Assembly: GCA_913043015.1 (NCBI GenBank)
Contig: CAJWKX010000011.1
Coordinates: 1 to 14,895 of the forward strand
DNA from: an uncultured Candidatus Pelagibacter sp.
Lineage (GTDB): Bacteria > Pseudomonadota > Alphaproteobacteria > Pelagibacterales > Pelagibacteraceae
Direction of reading: 5' to 3'
DNA length: 14,895 nt
The translations under genes and the position numbers were made by a program. The notes under the pieces are model-generated. The model searched no databases, was not told the DNA's origin, and saw nothing but the letters and a program-made list of their open reading frames with translations. Shown here one piece after another: positions 5,576-14,035 of the stretch. Every line of letters starts with the position of its first letter. The stretch's first letter is position 1.

Positions 5576-8242
5576 ATGGCAGACAAAACACTTAATGAAA
5601 TAAGAAATGCTTTTCTTAAATACTTTGAGAAAAATGATCATAAAATTGTAGAGTCTGGAAATCTAGTTCCTAATAATGATCCAACATTAATGTTTGCTAA
5701 TTCAGGAATGGTTCAGTTTAAAAATGTATTTACTGGATTAGAAAAAAGAGATTACCAAAGAGCAACCACTTCTCAAAAATGTGTACGAGCAGGCGGAAAA
5801 CATAATGACTTAGAAAATGTTGGATACACTCCAAGGCATCATACATTCTTTGAAATGTTAGGAAATTTTTCTTTTGGAGATTATTTTAAAGAAAAAGCAA
5901 TTGAGCTTGCTTGGAATTTAGTTACTAAAGATTTTGGCATAGATAAAAAAAGACTATATGTAACTGTATTTCATGAAGACAATGAAGCTTTTAATTATTG
6001 GAAGAAAATAGCGGGTTTTAGCGATGATAGAATAATCAGAATTTCAACATCGGATAACTTTTGGTCAATGGGTGAAACAGGACCATGTGGACCTTGTTCG
6101 GAGATATTTTTTGATCATGGTGATCATCTAAAAGGTGGTTTACCAGGCACAAAAGATCAGGAAGGAGATAGATATATTGAAATTTGGAATCTGGTCTTTA
6201 TGCAATTTGAACAAGTTGCAAAAGAAAAAAGAATAAATTTACCAAAACCATCGGTTGATACTGGAATGGGTCTCGAAAGAACAACAGCTCTTTTGCAAGG
6301 AACACATGACAACTATGAAACTGACCATTTTAAAAAATTAATTCAATCTATTTCTGAAGCTGTAAAAAAAAAACCAGACAACAAAAATATTTCCAGTTTT
6401 AGGGTAATTGCAGATCATTTAAGAGCAAGTTCATTTTTGATTGCAGAAGGAGTTTTACCTTCAAATGAAGGAAGAGGTTATGTTCTTAGAAGAATAATGA
6501 GAAGAGGTATGAGACATTCTCATTTATTAGGATCCAAAGAACCAATCTTCTTTAATATTTTTAAAACCCTTCAAGAAGAAATGTCTGAAAATTATCCAGA
6601 GTTAGAAAGAGCTCAATCATTAATTAAAGAAACACTTCGAATGGAAGAAGAAAAATTTTTAGTTCTTCTTGATCGAGGAATAAAAATTCTAAATGAGGAA
6701 ATTTCAAAAATAGATAAAGTTTTACCAGGTGAAGTAGCTTTTAAACTTTATGATACTTTTGGTTTTCCATTAGACTTAACTGAAGATATTTTAAAAAATA
6801 AATCATTAAAAATTAATCATGAAAAATTTCAATCTTTAATGAAAGAAAGTAAAGAACTTGCAAAGAAAAATTGGAAGGGATCTGGAGATAGTTCAGTTGA
6901 TGAAATTTGGTTTGGTATTAAGGACAAGTTAGGACCAACAGAATTTTTAGGATATGAAACAAATCAAGCTGAAGGAATCGTTTTATCTTTATTAAAAGAC
7001 AATAAAGAAGTTCAAAGCTTGAATAAAAGTGACGAAGGAACGATCATAGTTAATCAAACCCCCTTTTATGGCGAATCTGGAGGTCAAGTAGGAGATACAG
7101 GTCAAATAATTTCTAGTGATTTTAAATTTGAAGTTTTAGATGTTCAAAAAAAATTGGGCGATTTATTTGTTCATTATGGAAAAGTTGTAAATGGATCAGT
7201 TAAAGTAAATGATAGCGTTGAAATGAAAATAGATTTTGAAAGAAGAGATAATATAAGAACTTATCATTCTGCGACTCATTTACTACACGAGTCATTGAGA
7301 AGAGTTTTAGGTACTCATGTAACTCAAAAAGGATCATTAGTTGAACCTGGAAGATTAAGATTTGATTTTAGTCACATGAAACCAATTTCTTCCGAAGAAA
7401 TTAACAAAATTGAGAGTTTTGTTAATTTAATGGTTGAGAAAAAATCTAATGTAAAAACTAGAATAATGACTCCTAAAGAAGCAGTGGATAATGGAGCATT
7501 AGCTTTGTTTGGTGAAAAATATGGCGATGAAGTTAGAGTTTTATCTATGGGAGATGAAAAAGATAAGTATTTCTCAACAGAATTATGCGGAGGCACTCAT
7601 GTAAGAAATACAGAAGATATAGGAAAATTTAAAATTGTTAGCCAATCATCAATTGCAGCAGGTGTTAGAAGAGTAGAAGCTTTAAGAAACAAAGATTTAC
7701 AGGATTATTTAAATAAAAAAGAGAAACTATCTGATCTTTCAAGTCAAAAGAATGAAGAAACAATCAATGAATTATCAGAAAAGATTATTAAATTTGGAGG
7801 CAAACCAAATTTAGAAAATAAAAATCAACAAGTGTTGATTAAAGATTTAAATAAACAATTTGAATTACTTTATGTTAAATCAATTTTAAGTGATAAAACA
7901 AAAAATATAATTAATGATCAAACAGTCAATAATATTAAAGTTAGATTTCAAAAAGTTATTGATTTACCACTCAAAGATTTAAGAAAACTTGTTGATACAG
8001 GAAAAAAAGAATTAGGCAAAGGAATAGTGGTTGTTTTTGCAAGCAAAGATGGAAAAATTGGTTTAGCAGTAGGCGTTACAGATAAGCTTACCACAAAATA
8101 TAATGCTGTAAAATTTGCAAAAACAGGATCAGAAATTATAGGTGGCAAAGGTGGTGGCGGAAGATCTGATTTTGCACAAGCTGGTGGAGTTGAAATTAAT
8201 AAAATAGATGAAGCTTTAGAAAAATTAAAATCTTTAATTTAG
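5576..8242 (+). CDS. alaS: Alanyl-tRNA synthetase
   Basis: AlaRS charges tRNA-Ala in the cytosol and hydrolyses misacylated Ser- or Gly-tRNA. Seen: the class II catalytic core with [18 protein letters not shown] (from residue 87), [14 protein letters not shown], and motif 3 GMGLER (230-235); the editing domain with HSATH (His564, His568) and CGGTH (Cys671, His675), which form the zinc site; and a C-Ala domain ending in the glycine-rich [16 protein letters not shown]. At 888 residues all domains are present and length is normal. The start matches the conserved N-terminus ([13 protein letters not shown]); no strong ribosome binding site precedes it. It follows the recA terminator and ends convergent with icd, overlapping its stop by 9 bp. 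Confidence 0.98.
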   Translation: MADKTLNEIRNAFLKYFEKNDHKIVESGNLVPNNDPTLMFANSGMVQFKNVFTGLEKRDYQRATTSQKCVRAGGKHNDLENVGYTPRHHTFFEMLGNFSFGDYFKEKAIELAWNLVTKDFGIDKKRLYVTVFHEDNEAFNYWKKIAGFSDDRIIRISTSDNFWSMGETGPCGPCSEIFFDHGDHLKGGLPGTKDQEGDRYIEIWNLVFMQFEQVAKEKRINLPKPSVDTGMGLERTTALLQGTHDNYETDHFKKLIQSISEAVKKKPDNKNISSFRVIADHLRASSFLIAEGVLPSNEGRGYVLRRIMRRGMRHSHLLGSKEPIFFNIFKTLQEEMSENYPELERAQSLIKETLRMEEEKFLVLLDRGIKILNEEISKIDKVLPGEVAFKLYDTFGFPLDLTEDILKNKSLKINHEKFQSLMKESKELAKKNWKGSGDSSVDEIWFGIKDKLGPTEFLGYETNQAEGIVLSLLKDNKEVQSLNKSDEGTIIVNQTPFYGESGGQVGDTGQIISSDFKFEVLDVQKKLGDLFVHYGKVVNGSVKVNDSVEMKIDFERRDNIRTYHSATHLLHESLRRVLGTHVTQKGSLVEPGRLRFDFSHMKPISSEEINKIESFVNLMVEKKSNVKTRIMTPKEAVDNGALALFGEKYGDEVRVLSMGDEKDKYFSTELCGGTHVRNTEDIGKFKIVSQSSIAAGVRRVEALRNKDLQDYLNKKEKLSDLSSQKNEETINELSEKIIKFGGKPNLENKNQQVLIKDLNKQFELLYVKSILSDKTKNIINDQTVNNIKVRFQKVIDLPLKDLRKLVDTGKKELGKGIVVVFASKDGKIGLAVGVTDKLTTKYNAVKFAKTGSEIIGGKGGGGRSDFAQAGGVEINKIDEALEKLKSLI

Positions 8243-9448
8243 CTTATTTTTTAAATTACCATCTATTTCATCCAAAAATTGATTTGTTGTAAGGTATTTT
8301 GTAGATGGTCCAATTAAAATTGCTAAATCTTTAGTCATAGATCCATTTTCAACACATTCAATACAAACTTTTTCTAAAGTATTGGCAAATTTAATTAACT
8401 CTTCATTATTATCTAATTTTCCTCTGTAGGCTAAACCTCTGGTCCATGCAAAAATTGATGCAATGGGATTTGTTGAAGTTTCTTTTCCCTGTTGATGCAT
8501 TCTAAAGTGTCTAGTTACAGTTCCGTGGGCAGCTTCTGCTTCCATTGTTTTTCCATCAGGAGCTAAAAGAACACTAGTCATTAATCCTAATGAGCCATAA
8601 CCTTGAGCTACGGTATCTGACTGAACATCTCCATCATAGTTCTTGCATGCCCAAATATATTTTCCGCTCCATTTCATGGCGCAGGCAACCATGTCATCAA
8701 TTAATCTGTGCTCATAAGTAATATTATTTTTATCAAATTCTAATTTAAATTCTTTATCGAATATTTTTTGAAAGATGTCTTTAAATCTACCATCGTAAGT
8801 TTTAAGGATTGTATTTTTTGTGGAAAAATATACTGGCCATTTTTTAATCAATCCATAGTTAAGACAAGATCTTGCAAAATCTTCAATTGATTTATCTAAA
8901 TTGTACATTGCTAAAGCAATTCCTGGTCCAGGAAAATTAAAGACTTCATATTTTTTTTCATCCTTGCCATCTTCTGAGGTCCATTTAATTTCTAACTTTC
9001 CTTTTCCTGGAACTAAAAAATCTGTAGCTCTATATTGATCGCCAAACGCATGTCTTCCAATAATTAATGAGTCAGTCCAAGACGGAACAAGTTTTGGAAT
9101 ATTTTTACAAATTATTGGTTCTCTAAATACAGTTCCTCCAATAATATTTCTGATAGTTCCATTTGGAGAACGCCACATCTTTTTCAAATTAAATTCTTTT
9201 ACTCTTGCTTCATCTGGAGTGATTGTTGCACATTTTATACCAACTCCATTTTTTTTAATTGCATTAGCACAATCAATTGTAATTCGATCAGAAGTATCAT
9301 CACGACTTTTCATTCCAATATCGTAATATTCTATTTTCAAATCTACGTATGGAAGAATGAGCTTATTTTTAATGAATGACCAAATTACTCTGGTCATTTC
9401 ATCGCCATCCAACTCCACAATTGAGTTATTTACCTTAATTTTGCTCAT
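8234..9448 (-). CDS. icd: NADP-dependent isocitrate dehydrogenase, dimeric eukaryote-like type
   Basis: This TCA-cycle enzyme oxidises isocitrate to 2-oxoglutarate and CO2 and makes NADPH. The 404-residue sequence follows human IDH1 closely, not E. coli Icd. Seen: substrate residues Thr77, Ser94, Asn96, Arg100 and Arg109 at the same numbers as in IDH1, catalytic Tyr139 and Lys211, metal-binding region [10 protein letters not shown] and YDGDVQSD (Asp251, Asp274, Asp278), and NADP-site HGTVTRH (308-314). Such subfamily II enzymes are usual in alphaproteobacteria. It stands alone on the minus strand, divergent from psd across 76 bp. Its last codons overlap alaS tail to tail, leaving no room for a separate terminator. 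Confidence 0.97.
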   Translation of the reverse strand: MSKIKVNNSIVELDGDEMTRVIWSFIKNKLILPYVDLKIEYYDIGMKSRDDTSDRITIDCANAIKKNGVGIKCATITPDEARVKEFNLKKMWRSPNGTIRNIIGGTVFREPIICKNIPKLVPSWTDSLIIGRHAFGDQYRATDFLVPGKGKLEIKWTSEDGKDEKKYEVFNFPGPGIALAMYNLDKSIEDFARSCLNYGLIKKWPVYFSTKNTILKTYDGRFKDIFQKIFDKEFKLEFDKNNITYEHRLIDDMVACAMKWSGKYIWACKNYDGDVQSDTVAQGYGSLGLMTSVLLAPDGKTMEAEAAHGTVTRHFRMHQQGKETSTNPIASIFAWTRGLAYRGKLDNNEELIKFANTLEKVCIECVENGSMTKDLAILIGPSTKYLTTNQFLDEIDGNLKNKLN

Positions 9449-9468
9449 ATTTAGATGTATCTAATTAA

Positions 9469-9513
9469 TTGAATTTAGGTTTTTTATATACATATATACC
9501 TAAAAATTATCAA
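9469..9513. promoter_or_regulatory. Divergent icd/psd promoter region with inverted repeat
   Basis: An inverted repeat TTTAGGT (9474-9480) / ACCTAAA (9498-9504) frames an AT-only core apart from one C. For psd, TTGAAT (9469-9474) and TATATA (9493-9498) have an 18-bp spacer. For icd on the minus strand, TTGATA (9513-9508) and TATAAA (9488-9483) have a 19-bp spacer. The two promoters would overlap face to face, with the repeat as a candidate shared operator. The hexamers are weak in such AT-rich DNA. Confidence 0.4.
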
Positions 9514-9524
9514 AATAAATAATT

Positions 9525-10172
9525 ATGCTAGATAGAATATTTCCTAAAATTCACAACGAAGGTTATAAATTTTTAATCATATTTGGATTAGCAACATTAA
9601 TCCTTTACTTCATTCATGGATTTTTAGGTTTTATCGGGATAGTTTCAACTATTTGGACTTATTATTTTTTTAGAGATCCAGAAAGAATATCAATTGGCGA
9701 TGATAACTATCTAACTAGCCCAGCAGATGGATTAGTTTTACAAGTTCTTGAAACAAATGGACCAAAAGAACTAGGACTTGAAAATAGAAAATTTCAAAAA
9801 ATAAGTATTTTCATGAATGTATTTGATTGTCATGTTAATCGATCTCCATGTTCAGGTAAAATTTCTGAAATACTTTATAAGCCAGGAAAATTTTTAAATG
9901 CATCTCTTGATAAAGCGAGCGAAGACAATGAAAGAAATTATTATAAGATAAAAAGTAGTTTGGACGAAGACATTGTTGTAGTTCAAATTGCAGGATTAAT
10001 TGCAAGAAGAATAGTTAATGAAACGTCCAAGGATCAAGAATTAAAACAAGGTTCGAAAATTGGAATTATTAGATTTGGAAGTAGAGCAGATATATACTTT
10101 GAAAATTATCATCCTTTAGTTAAAGTAAATCAAAAAACAATTGCTGGAGAAACATTACTAGCTAAAAAGTAA
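9525..10172 (+). CDS. psd: Phosphatidylserine decarboxylase proenzyme, short form
   Basis: Psd converts phosphatidylserine to phosphatidylethanolamine at the inner membrane, using a pyruvoyl group made by self-cleavage. Seen: hydrophobic segments at about residues 15-48 that anchor it, SPADG (65-69, Asp68), FDCHVNRSP (His103), and the processing site FGS with cleavage between Gly185 and Ser186. The 215-residue length and the RFGSR context fit the short archaeal/alphaproteobacterial type rather than the long E. coli enzyme with LGST. The alpha chain would be the last 30 residues. It is followed after 4 nt by pssA, which makes its substrate. Confidence 0.95.
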   Translation: MLDRIFPKIHNEGYKFLIIFGLATLILYFIHGFLGFIGIVSTIWTYYFFRDPERISIGDDNYLTSPADGLVLQVLETNGPKELGLENRKFQKISIFMNVFDCHVNRSPCSGKISEILYKPGKFLNASLDKASEDNERNYYKIKSSLDEDIVVVQIAGLIARRIVNETSKDQELKQGSKIGIIRFGSRADIYFENYHPLVKVNQKTIAGETLLAKK

Positions 10173-10176
10173 TTTT

Positions 10177-10974
10177 ATGGAACAACCAAATAAAAATATT
10201 AAATTGGTAAGTGATAAAAAAACTAGAGTCATTCTACCCAATATTTTTACATTAGTAGGAGTTTGTATTGGTTTAAGTTCAATTAAATTTGCCTTTGATG
10301 ATAAATTTGCACTTTCAATAATTGCAATAATTGTTGCTGCAATTATTGATGGTTTAGATGGAAGAATTGCAAGATTAATTAAAGGAACTTCAAAAGTTGG
10401 GAAAGAGCTAGACTCCCTTACCGATGTAATTAGTTTTGGTGTAGCACCAGCTTTTATAATGTATTTTTGGAAACTTAATGAGCTAGGTAGAGTTGGCTGG
10501 TTGATTTGTCTAGTCTATGTAATTTGTGTAACCTTAAGACTTGCTAGATACAATATTACATCTGGCAATGAACCTTCATGGCGTGACAATTTCTTTGAAG
10601 GTATTCCTTCTCCAGCGGGAGGTGTTTTAGTTTTAATGCCGCTAATTTATAGTTTGAGCGATATTCAAATAGTTTCAATTAACTATGAAATATTTGTTCC
10701 TTCTTTATTTGTAATAATTTCAATTCTTTTAATTAGCAAAATTCCAACTTATGCAATGAAGAAAATTTCAGTTCCAAGATCAATGACAATTTTTTTACTG
10801 TTAGGAATAATTTTATATTTTGGGTTAATTTTAATTTATACATTTAACGCAATTATACTGTCTGGATTACTTTATTTAATCGTAATTCCAATAAGTTATC
10901 TTCATTATCGGAGCTTAAGTAAAAAGTATAATGAGAAAATATTAGATTATGATGAACATGAAGATATATTATAA
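10177..10974 (+). CDS. pssA: CDP-diacylglycerol-serine O-phosphatidyltransferase
   Basis: PssA joins CDP-diacylglycerol and L-serine to phosphatidylserine plus CMP in the inner membrane. The CDP-alcohol phosphatidyltransferase signature D-G-x2-A-R-x8-G-x3-D-x3-D is complete: Asp61, Gly62, Ala65, Arg66, Gly75, Asp79 and Asp83. Several hydrophobic stretches (about 22-60, 88-120, 150-190, 200-245) give a multi-pass membrane protein. The 265-residue length is normal for the integral-membrane type II enzyme. PgsA is less likely given the psd neighbour 4 nt upstream. Its TAA is immediately followed by the ATG of the next gene. Confidence 0.93.
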   Translation: MEQPNKNIKLVSDKKTRVILPNIFTLVGVCIGLSSIKFAFDDKFALSIIAIIVAAIIDGLDGRIARLIKGTSKVGKELDSLTDVISFGVAPAFIMYFWKLNELGRVGWLICLVYVICVTLRLARYNITSGNEPSWRDNFFEGIPSPAGGVLVLMPLIYSLSDIQIVSINYEIFVPSLFVIISILLISKIPTYAMKKISVPRSMTIFLLLGIILYFGLILIYTFNAIILSGLLYLIVIPISYLHYRSLSKKYNEKILDYDEHEDIL

Positions 10975-11886
10975 ATGAAAAGCAATGTCATTGTTTCTTT
11001 AGCTGACTCAAATTATTTTGAGTTATTAAATGAATTAATAGACTCCATAAAAAAATTCGAACAAAGCAAAAATATCTCAATTTGTATTTTAGATTCAGGA
11101 TTAACAGAAGATCAAAAAAATAAATTATCAAGAAAAGTAGATGAAATTAAAAATGCAGAATGGGATATTGAAGTTCCTGGATATAAAATTGCTGGAAAAG
11201 AATGGTTAAAAAGCCAAGTATCAAGAGCATTTCTACCAAAATATTTTCCCGGATATAAAAAATATTTGTGGATAGATTGTGATGCTTGGGTAAATGACTG
11301 GCAATCAATTGAGCTATATTTCAAAGCCTGTGAAAATGGAAAACTTGGAATTACACAAACAATGGGACCTGGATATAAGATAATGTCGAAGGTTAAATGG
11401 ATTTTTGGAAAATTTGCATTAATCAAATCTCAAAATTTTAAACACGCAATCAACTCTAAAATAGGAATTAATAAAGCAAGAATGCTAGCATTTGCACCAC
11501 ATATCAATATTGGTGTTTTTTCCTTAGAACACGATTCACTTTGTTGGAAAAGCTGGCAAGATAACCTTACAACAACTTTAAAATCTGGAAAAATTTTTGG
11601 TTCTGAAGGATTAGCAATTAATATGAGCGTCTATATTGATGACATTGAGACAGAATTTCTTCCACTAAATTGTAATTGGATAGCAAGCAATTTATTACCA
11701 AAGTTTGATGAAGAGAAGGAAACTTTTGTAGAACCTTATTTACCAAATTATAAGATTGGAATCATGCACTTAGCAGCAGGAATTTGGAAAGATAATAAAG
11801 ATATGAGGCTAGAGAAAAATGTAGAGATAGAAATAAAAACACTTAAAAATAAAATTATTTCAAAAAGTCTAAGGTTTATAAATTAA
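10975..11886 (+). CDS. GT8-like glycosyltransferase (GT-A fold)
   Basis: The 303-residue protein begins with a short beta strand NVIVSLADSNYFELL, typical of a nucleotide-sugar-binding GT-A domain. It has a DxD metal site (Asp101-Cys-Asp103 in YLWIDCDAW) and a late HLAAG (His265-Gly269) followed by IWK, resembling the HxxG-KPW element of GT8 enzymes. There is no signal peptide or clear membrane helix, so it is probably cytosolic or membrane-associated. Donor and acceptor cannot be read from the sequence. It starts directly after the pssA stop and ends directly before rlmE, so it sits within the phospholipid operon; a glycolipid or surface-glycan role is only inferred. No ribosome binding site is visible, as expected for coupled translation. 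Confidence 0.72.
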   Translation: MKSNVIVSLADSNYFELLNELIDSIKKFEQSKNISICILDSGLTEDQKNKLSRKVDEIKNAEWDIEVPGYKIAGKEWLKSQVSRAFLPKYFPGYKKYLWIDCDAWVNDWQSIELYFKACENGKLGITQTMGPGYKIMSKVKWIFGKFALIKSQNFKHAINSKIGINKARMLAFAPHINIGVFSLEHDSLCWKSWQDNLTTTLKSGKIFGSEGLAINMSVYIDDIETEFLPLNCNWIASNLLPKFDEEKETFVEPYLPNYKIGIMHLAAGIWKDNKDMRLEKNVEIEIKTLKNKIISKSLRFIN

Positions 11887-12498
11887 TTGAAAAAAAATAA
11901 AATTTCTAAAAATTGGATCAATAAACAAAAACGAGATATTTACGTTAGACAGTCAAAAGTTGAAGGTTATAGATCTAGGGCAGTATATAAACTCAAGGAA
12001 ATTGATGAAAAGTTTAATATTCTAGAAAATGGCATATCATTAATTGATCTTGGTGCAGCACCAGGAAGCTGGTCACAATATGTCTTGAAAAAAATTAAAA
12101 ACGGAAAAATTTTATCCATCGACCTTAATAAAATTGATAAAATAGGAAACATTTTTCAAATAAAGGGAGATTTTACAGTTCCGAAATATCAAAACGAAAT
12201 CAAAGATTATTTTGGTTCCAAAATAGATGTTGTTTTGTCTGACATGGCAGTAAATACTACTGGAAATAAATACCTAGATTCTATTTATACAGGCGAACTA
12301 TGTATGGAGGCCATGAATTTTTGTAAAGAAATGTTAAATGAGGATGGAAAATTTGTCTCAAAACTATTCATGGGATCTATGTTTAATGAAATTGTCGCTG
12401 AAGCAAAAAAAATATTTAAAGAAAGTAAAGTTTTTAAACCTGCGGCAAGCAGAAAAAACTCAAAAGAAAGTTTTATTATTTGTAAATTTTTACAATAG
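11887..12498 (+). CDS. rlmE: 23S rRNA (uridine-2'-O)-methyltransferase RlmE (FtsJ/RrmJ)
   Basis: RlmE 2'-O-methylates U2552 of 23S rRNA (E. coli numbering) late in 50S assembly. Seen: SAM-binding DLGAAPGSW (54-62) and the catalytic tetrad Lys35, Asp119, Lys159, Glu194. The spacing matches E. coli K38-D124-K164-E199. Length is 203 residues against 209. The start is TTG, which follows the preceding TAA without a gap; the next in-frame ATG would remove neither the SAM motif's first strand nor residues after 140 safely, and would lose Lys35, so TTG is required or an unusual codon nearby is used. It lies between the glycosyltransferase and guaB (39-nt gap). Confidence 0.95.
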   Translation: MKKNKISKNWINKQKRDIYVRQSKVEGYRSRAVYKLKEIDEKFNILENGISLIDLGAAPGSWSQYVLKKIKNGKILSIDLNKIDKIGNIFQIKGDFTVPKYQNEIKDYFGSKIDVVLSDMAVNTTGNKYLDSIYTGELCMEAMNFCKEMLNEDGKFVSKLFMGSMFNEIVAEAKKIFKESKVFKPAASRKNSKESFIICKFLQ

Positions 12499-12537
12499 GT
12501 CCTCTTTTAATTTTCAAAGAATCGTATATACAGGGAC

Positions 12538-13611
12538 ATGGACCCCATTAAAGAAGCTCTTACATTTGACGATGTTTTGTTAATCCCTAAATATTCCAAA
12601 ATTTTACCTTCAGAAGTTATAACAAGCACAGCACTTTCAACAAATTTAAATTTAAAAATTCCAATTCTCTCATCAGCAATGGATACCGTTACAGAATCTG
12701 CGATGGCAATAGCAATTGGCAACGCTGGAGGAATAGGTGTTATCCATAGAAATTTAAATATTAAATCTCAGATTTCTGAAATTAAAAAAGTAAAATCAAA
12801 AAAATTATTAGTTGGAGCCGCAGTTGGTGCAGGGCCTTTAGAACATAAAAGAGCGGAGGCAATCTTAAAAGAAAATGTAGATTTAATTGTTGTTGATACT
12901 GCTCACGGCCACACCAAAAAAGTAGCTGAAATAATTAGAAAAATAAAAAAGTTAAAATCAAAAAAAACAACATTATGTGCTGGCAATATTGCTACAACTG
13001 AGGCTGCTAAATTTTTAATTAAACTTGGAGTAGATATAATTAAAGTTGGAATTGGCCCAGGATCAATATGCACCACGAGATTAGTTGCAGGTATTGGAGT
13101 ACCACAACTTAGTGCTATTTTGGCAGCTAGAAAAGGTGTTGGAAGAAAAAAAGTTTCAATAATTGCAGATGGTGGAATTAAATTTTCAGGAGATATATCA
13201 AAAGCTCTAACCGCAGGAGCTGATGCAGTGATGATAGGTTCTTTATTTGCAGGAACAGAAGAGTCTCCTGGAAAAATTATAAAGAAAAATGGCAAACTTT
13301 TTAAAAGTTTTAGAGGGATGGGTTCAATAGGAGCTATGAACAAAGGATCTGCGGATAGATATTTTCAAACAAAACAAAAAGAAACTTCGAAATATGTTCC
13401 AGAAGGGGTAGAAGGATTAGTTAAATATAAAGGAACGGTAGAGAAAATAATTTATCAATTAATTGGAGGTCTAAAATCATCTATGGGTTATCTGGGATCA
13501 AAGAAAATAATTAATTTAAGAAATAAAACAAAATTTGTAAAAATTACAAAAGCTGGTTTTTACGAAAGTATGGTACATAATATTGATGAAATAAAAAAAA
13601 AACATGAATAA
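12538..13611 (+). CDS. guaB: IMP dehydrogenase lacking the CBS (Bateman) domain
   Basis: GuaB oxidises IMP to XMP with NAD, the committed step to GMP. Seen: TFDDVLLIP near the start, SSAMDTVTE, catalytic Cys178 in GPGSICTTR, IADGGI, the flap RGMGSIGAM with DRYFQ carrying the Arg-Tyr pair, and EGVEG. The protein has 357 residues instead of about 490. Residues 71-96 run straight from HRNLNIKSQISEIKKVK into LLVGAAVGAG, so the CBS pair normally inserted there is missing with the catalytic barrel intact. Length alone would suggest GMP reductase, but the DRYFQ flap and the close resemblance to GuaB, plus guaA downstream, favour IMP dehydrogenase. An AGGG lies only 2 nt before the ATG. The stop overlaps the next gene by 8 nt. 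Confidence 0.93.
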   Translation: MDPIKEALTFDDVLLIPKYSKILPSEVITSTALSTNLNLKIPILSSAMDTVTESAMAIAIGNAGGIGVIHRNLNIKSQISEIKKVKSKKLLVGAAVGAGPLEHKRAEAILKENVDLIVVDTAHGHTKKVAEIIRKIKKLKSKKTTLCAGNIATTEAAKFLIKLGVDIIKVGIGPGSICTTRLVAGIGVPQLSAILAARKGVGRKKVSIIADGGIKFSGDISKALTAGADAVMIGSLFAGTEESPGKIIKKNGKLFKSFRGMGSIGAMNKGSADRYFQTKQKETSKYVPEGVEGLVKYKGTVEKIIYQLIGGLKSSMGYLGSKKIINLRNKTKFVKITKAGFYESMVHNIDEIKKKHE

Positions 13612-14035
13612 ATTACTCAAATATTTTTTAATCATTCTTATCTTTGGTAGTGTCGAAGCTTTTGCCACAGAAAATTTTTTTGATGAAGCCAAAAATCTAT
13701 TTGATAAAGGCAAATACGAAGAATCTAAATTTTTGCTACAAAGAAATATTGTTTTTAATCCAAAGGATGCAAAATCCTATCTTTATTTGGCTAAAATTTA
13801 TGAGACAGAAGAAAACGAAAGAGAAAAAGAAAAAAATATAAATACTACTTTGTTGTTGGAACCTGATAATGAAGATGCAATGTATATGTTGATAGATTTA
13901 AAATTAAAAAAATCTGATTATACTAAAGTAAAAGAATTAAGTGAAAAATTTGAAATTATTTGCTCATCGCTTTGCAATAAGATTGAATCAATTAAAGAGA
14001 GATTAACAAATATTGAAGCAAAAGATGAGTCTTGA
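13604..14035 (+). CDS. Small exported TPR-like protein between guaB and guaA
   Basis: The 143-residue protein begins with a signal peptide or anchor ([21 protein letters not shown], likely cut near residue 21). Helical repeats resembling two tetratricopeptide units follow: about 26-59 ([18 protein letters not shown]) and about 60-93 with [13 protein letters not shown] third partial repeat (about 93-120) contains Cys110-x3-Cys114. TPR domains bind protein partners; no catalytic motif is present. It is probably periplasmic or membrane-attached. The start overlaps guaB by 8 nt and the stop overlaps guaA by 11 nt, so its translation is tied to both, although an exported protein has no obvious role in cytosolic GMP synthesis. 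Target unknown. Confidence 0.82.
   Translation: MNKLLKYFLIILIFGSVEAFATENFFDEAKNLFDKGKYEESKFLLQRNIVFNPKDAKSYLYLAKIYETEENEREKEKNINTTLLLEPDNEDAMYMLIDLKLKKSDYTKVKELSEKFEIICSSLCNKIESIKERLTNIEAKDES

Noticed and set aside
11112..11426. Minus-strand 104-codon frame inside the glycosyltransferase
   Set aside because: It is antisense to the DxD region of a convincing gene and resembles no family.
12338..12583. Plus-strand 81-codon frame across the rlmE/guaB junction
   Set aside because: It overlaps the conserved rlmE C-terminus with Lys159 and Glu194 and the guaB start in another frame; no motif seen.
12903..13343. Minus-strand 146-codon frame inside guaB
   Set aside because: Shadow of a highly conserved coding region; no recognisable motif and no start signal.
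12538..13611. GMP reductase (guaC) as the identity of the short IMP dehydrogenase-like gene
   Set aside because: Length fits GMP reductase, but the RGMGS...DRYFQ flap, the EGVEG segment and the guaA neighbour are those of IMP dehydrogenase.
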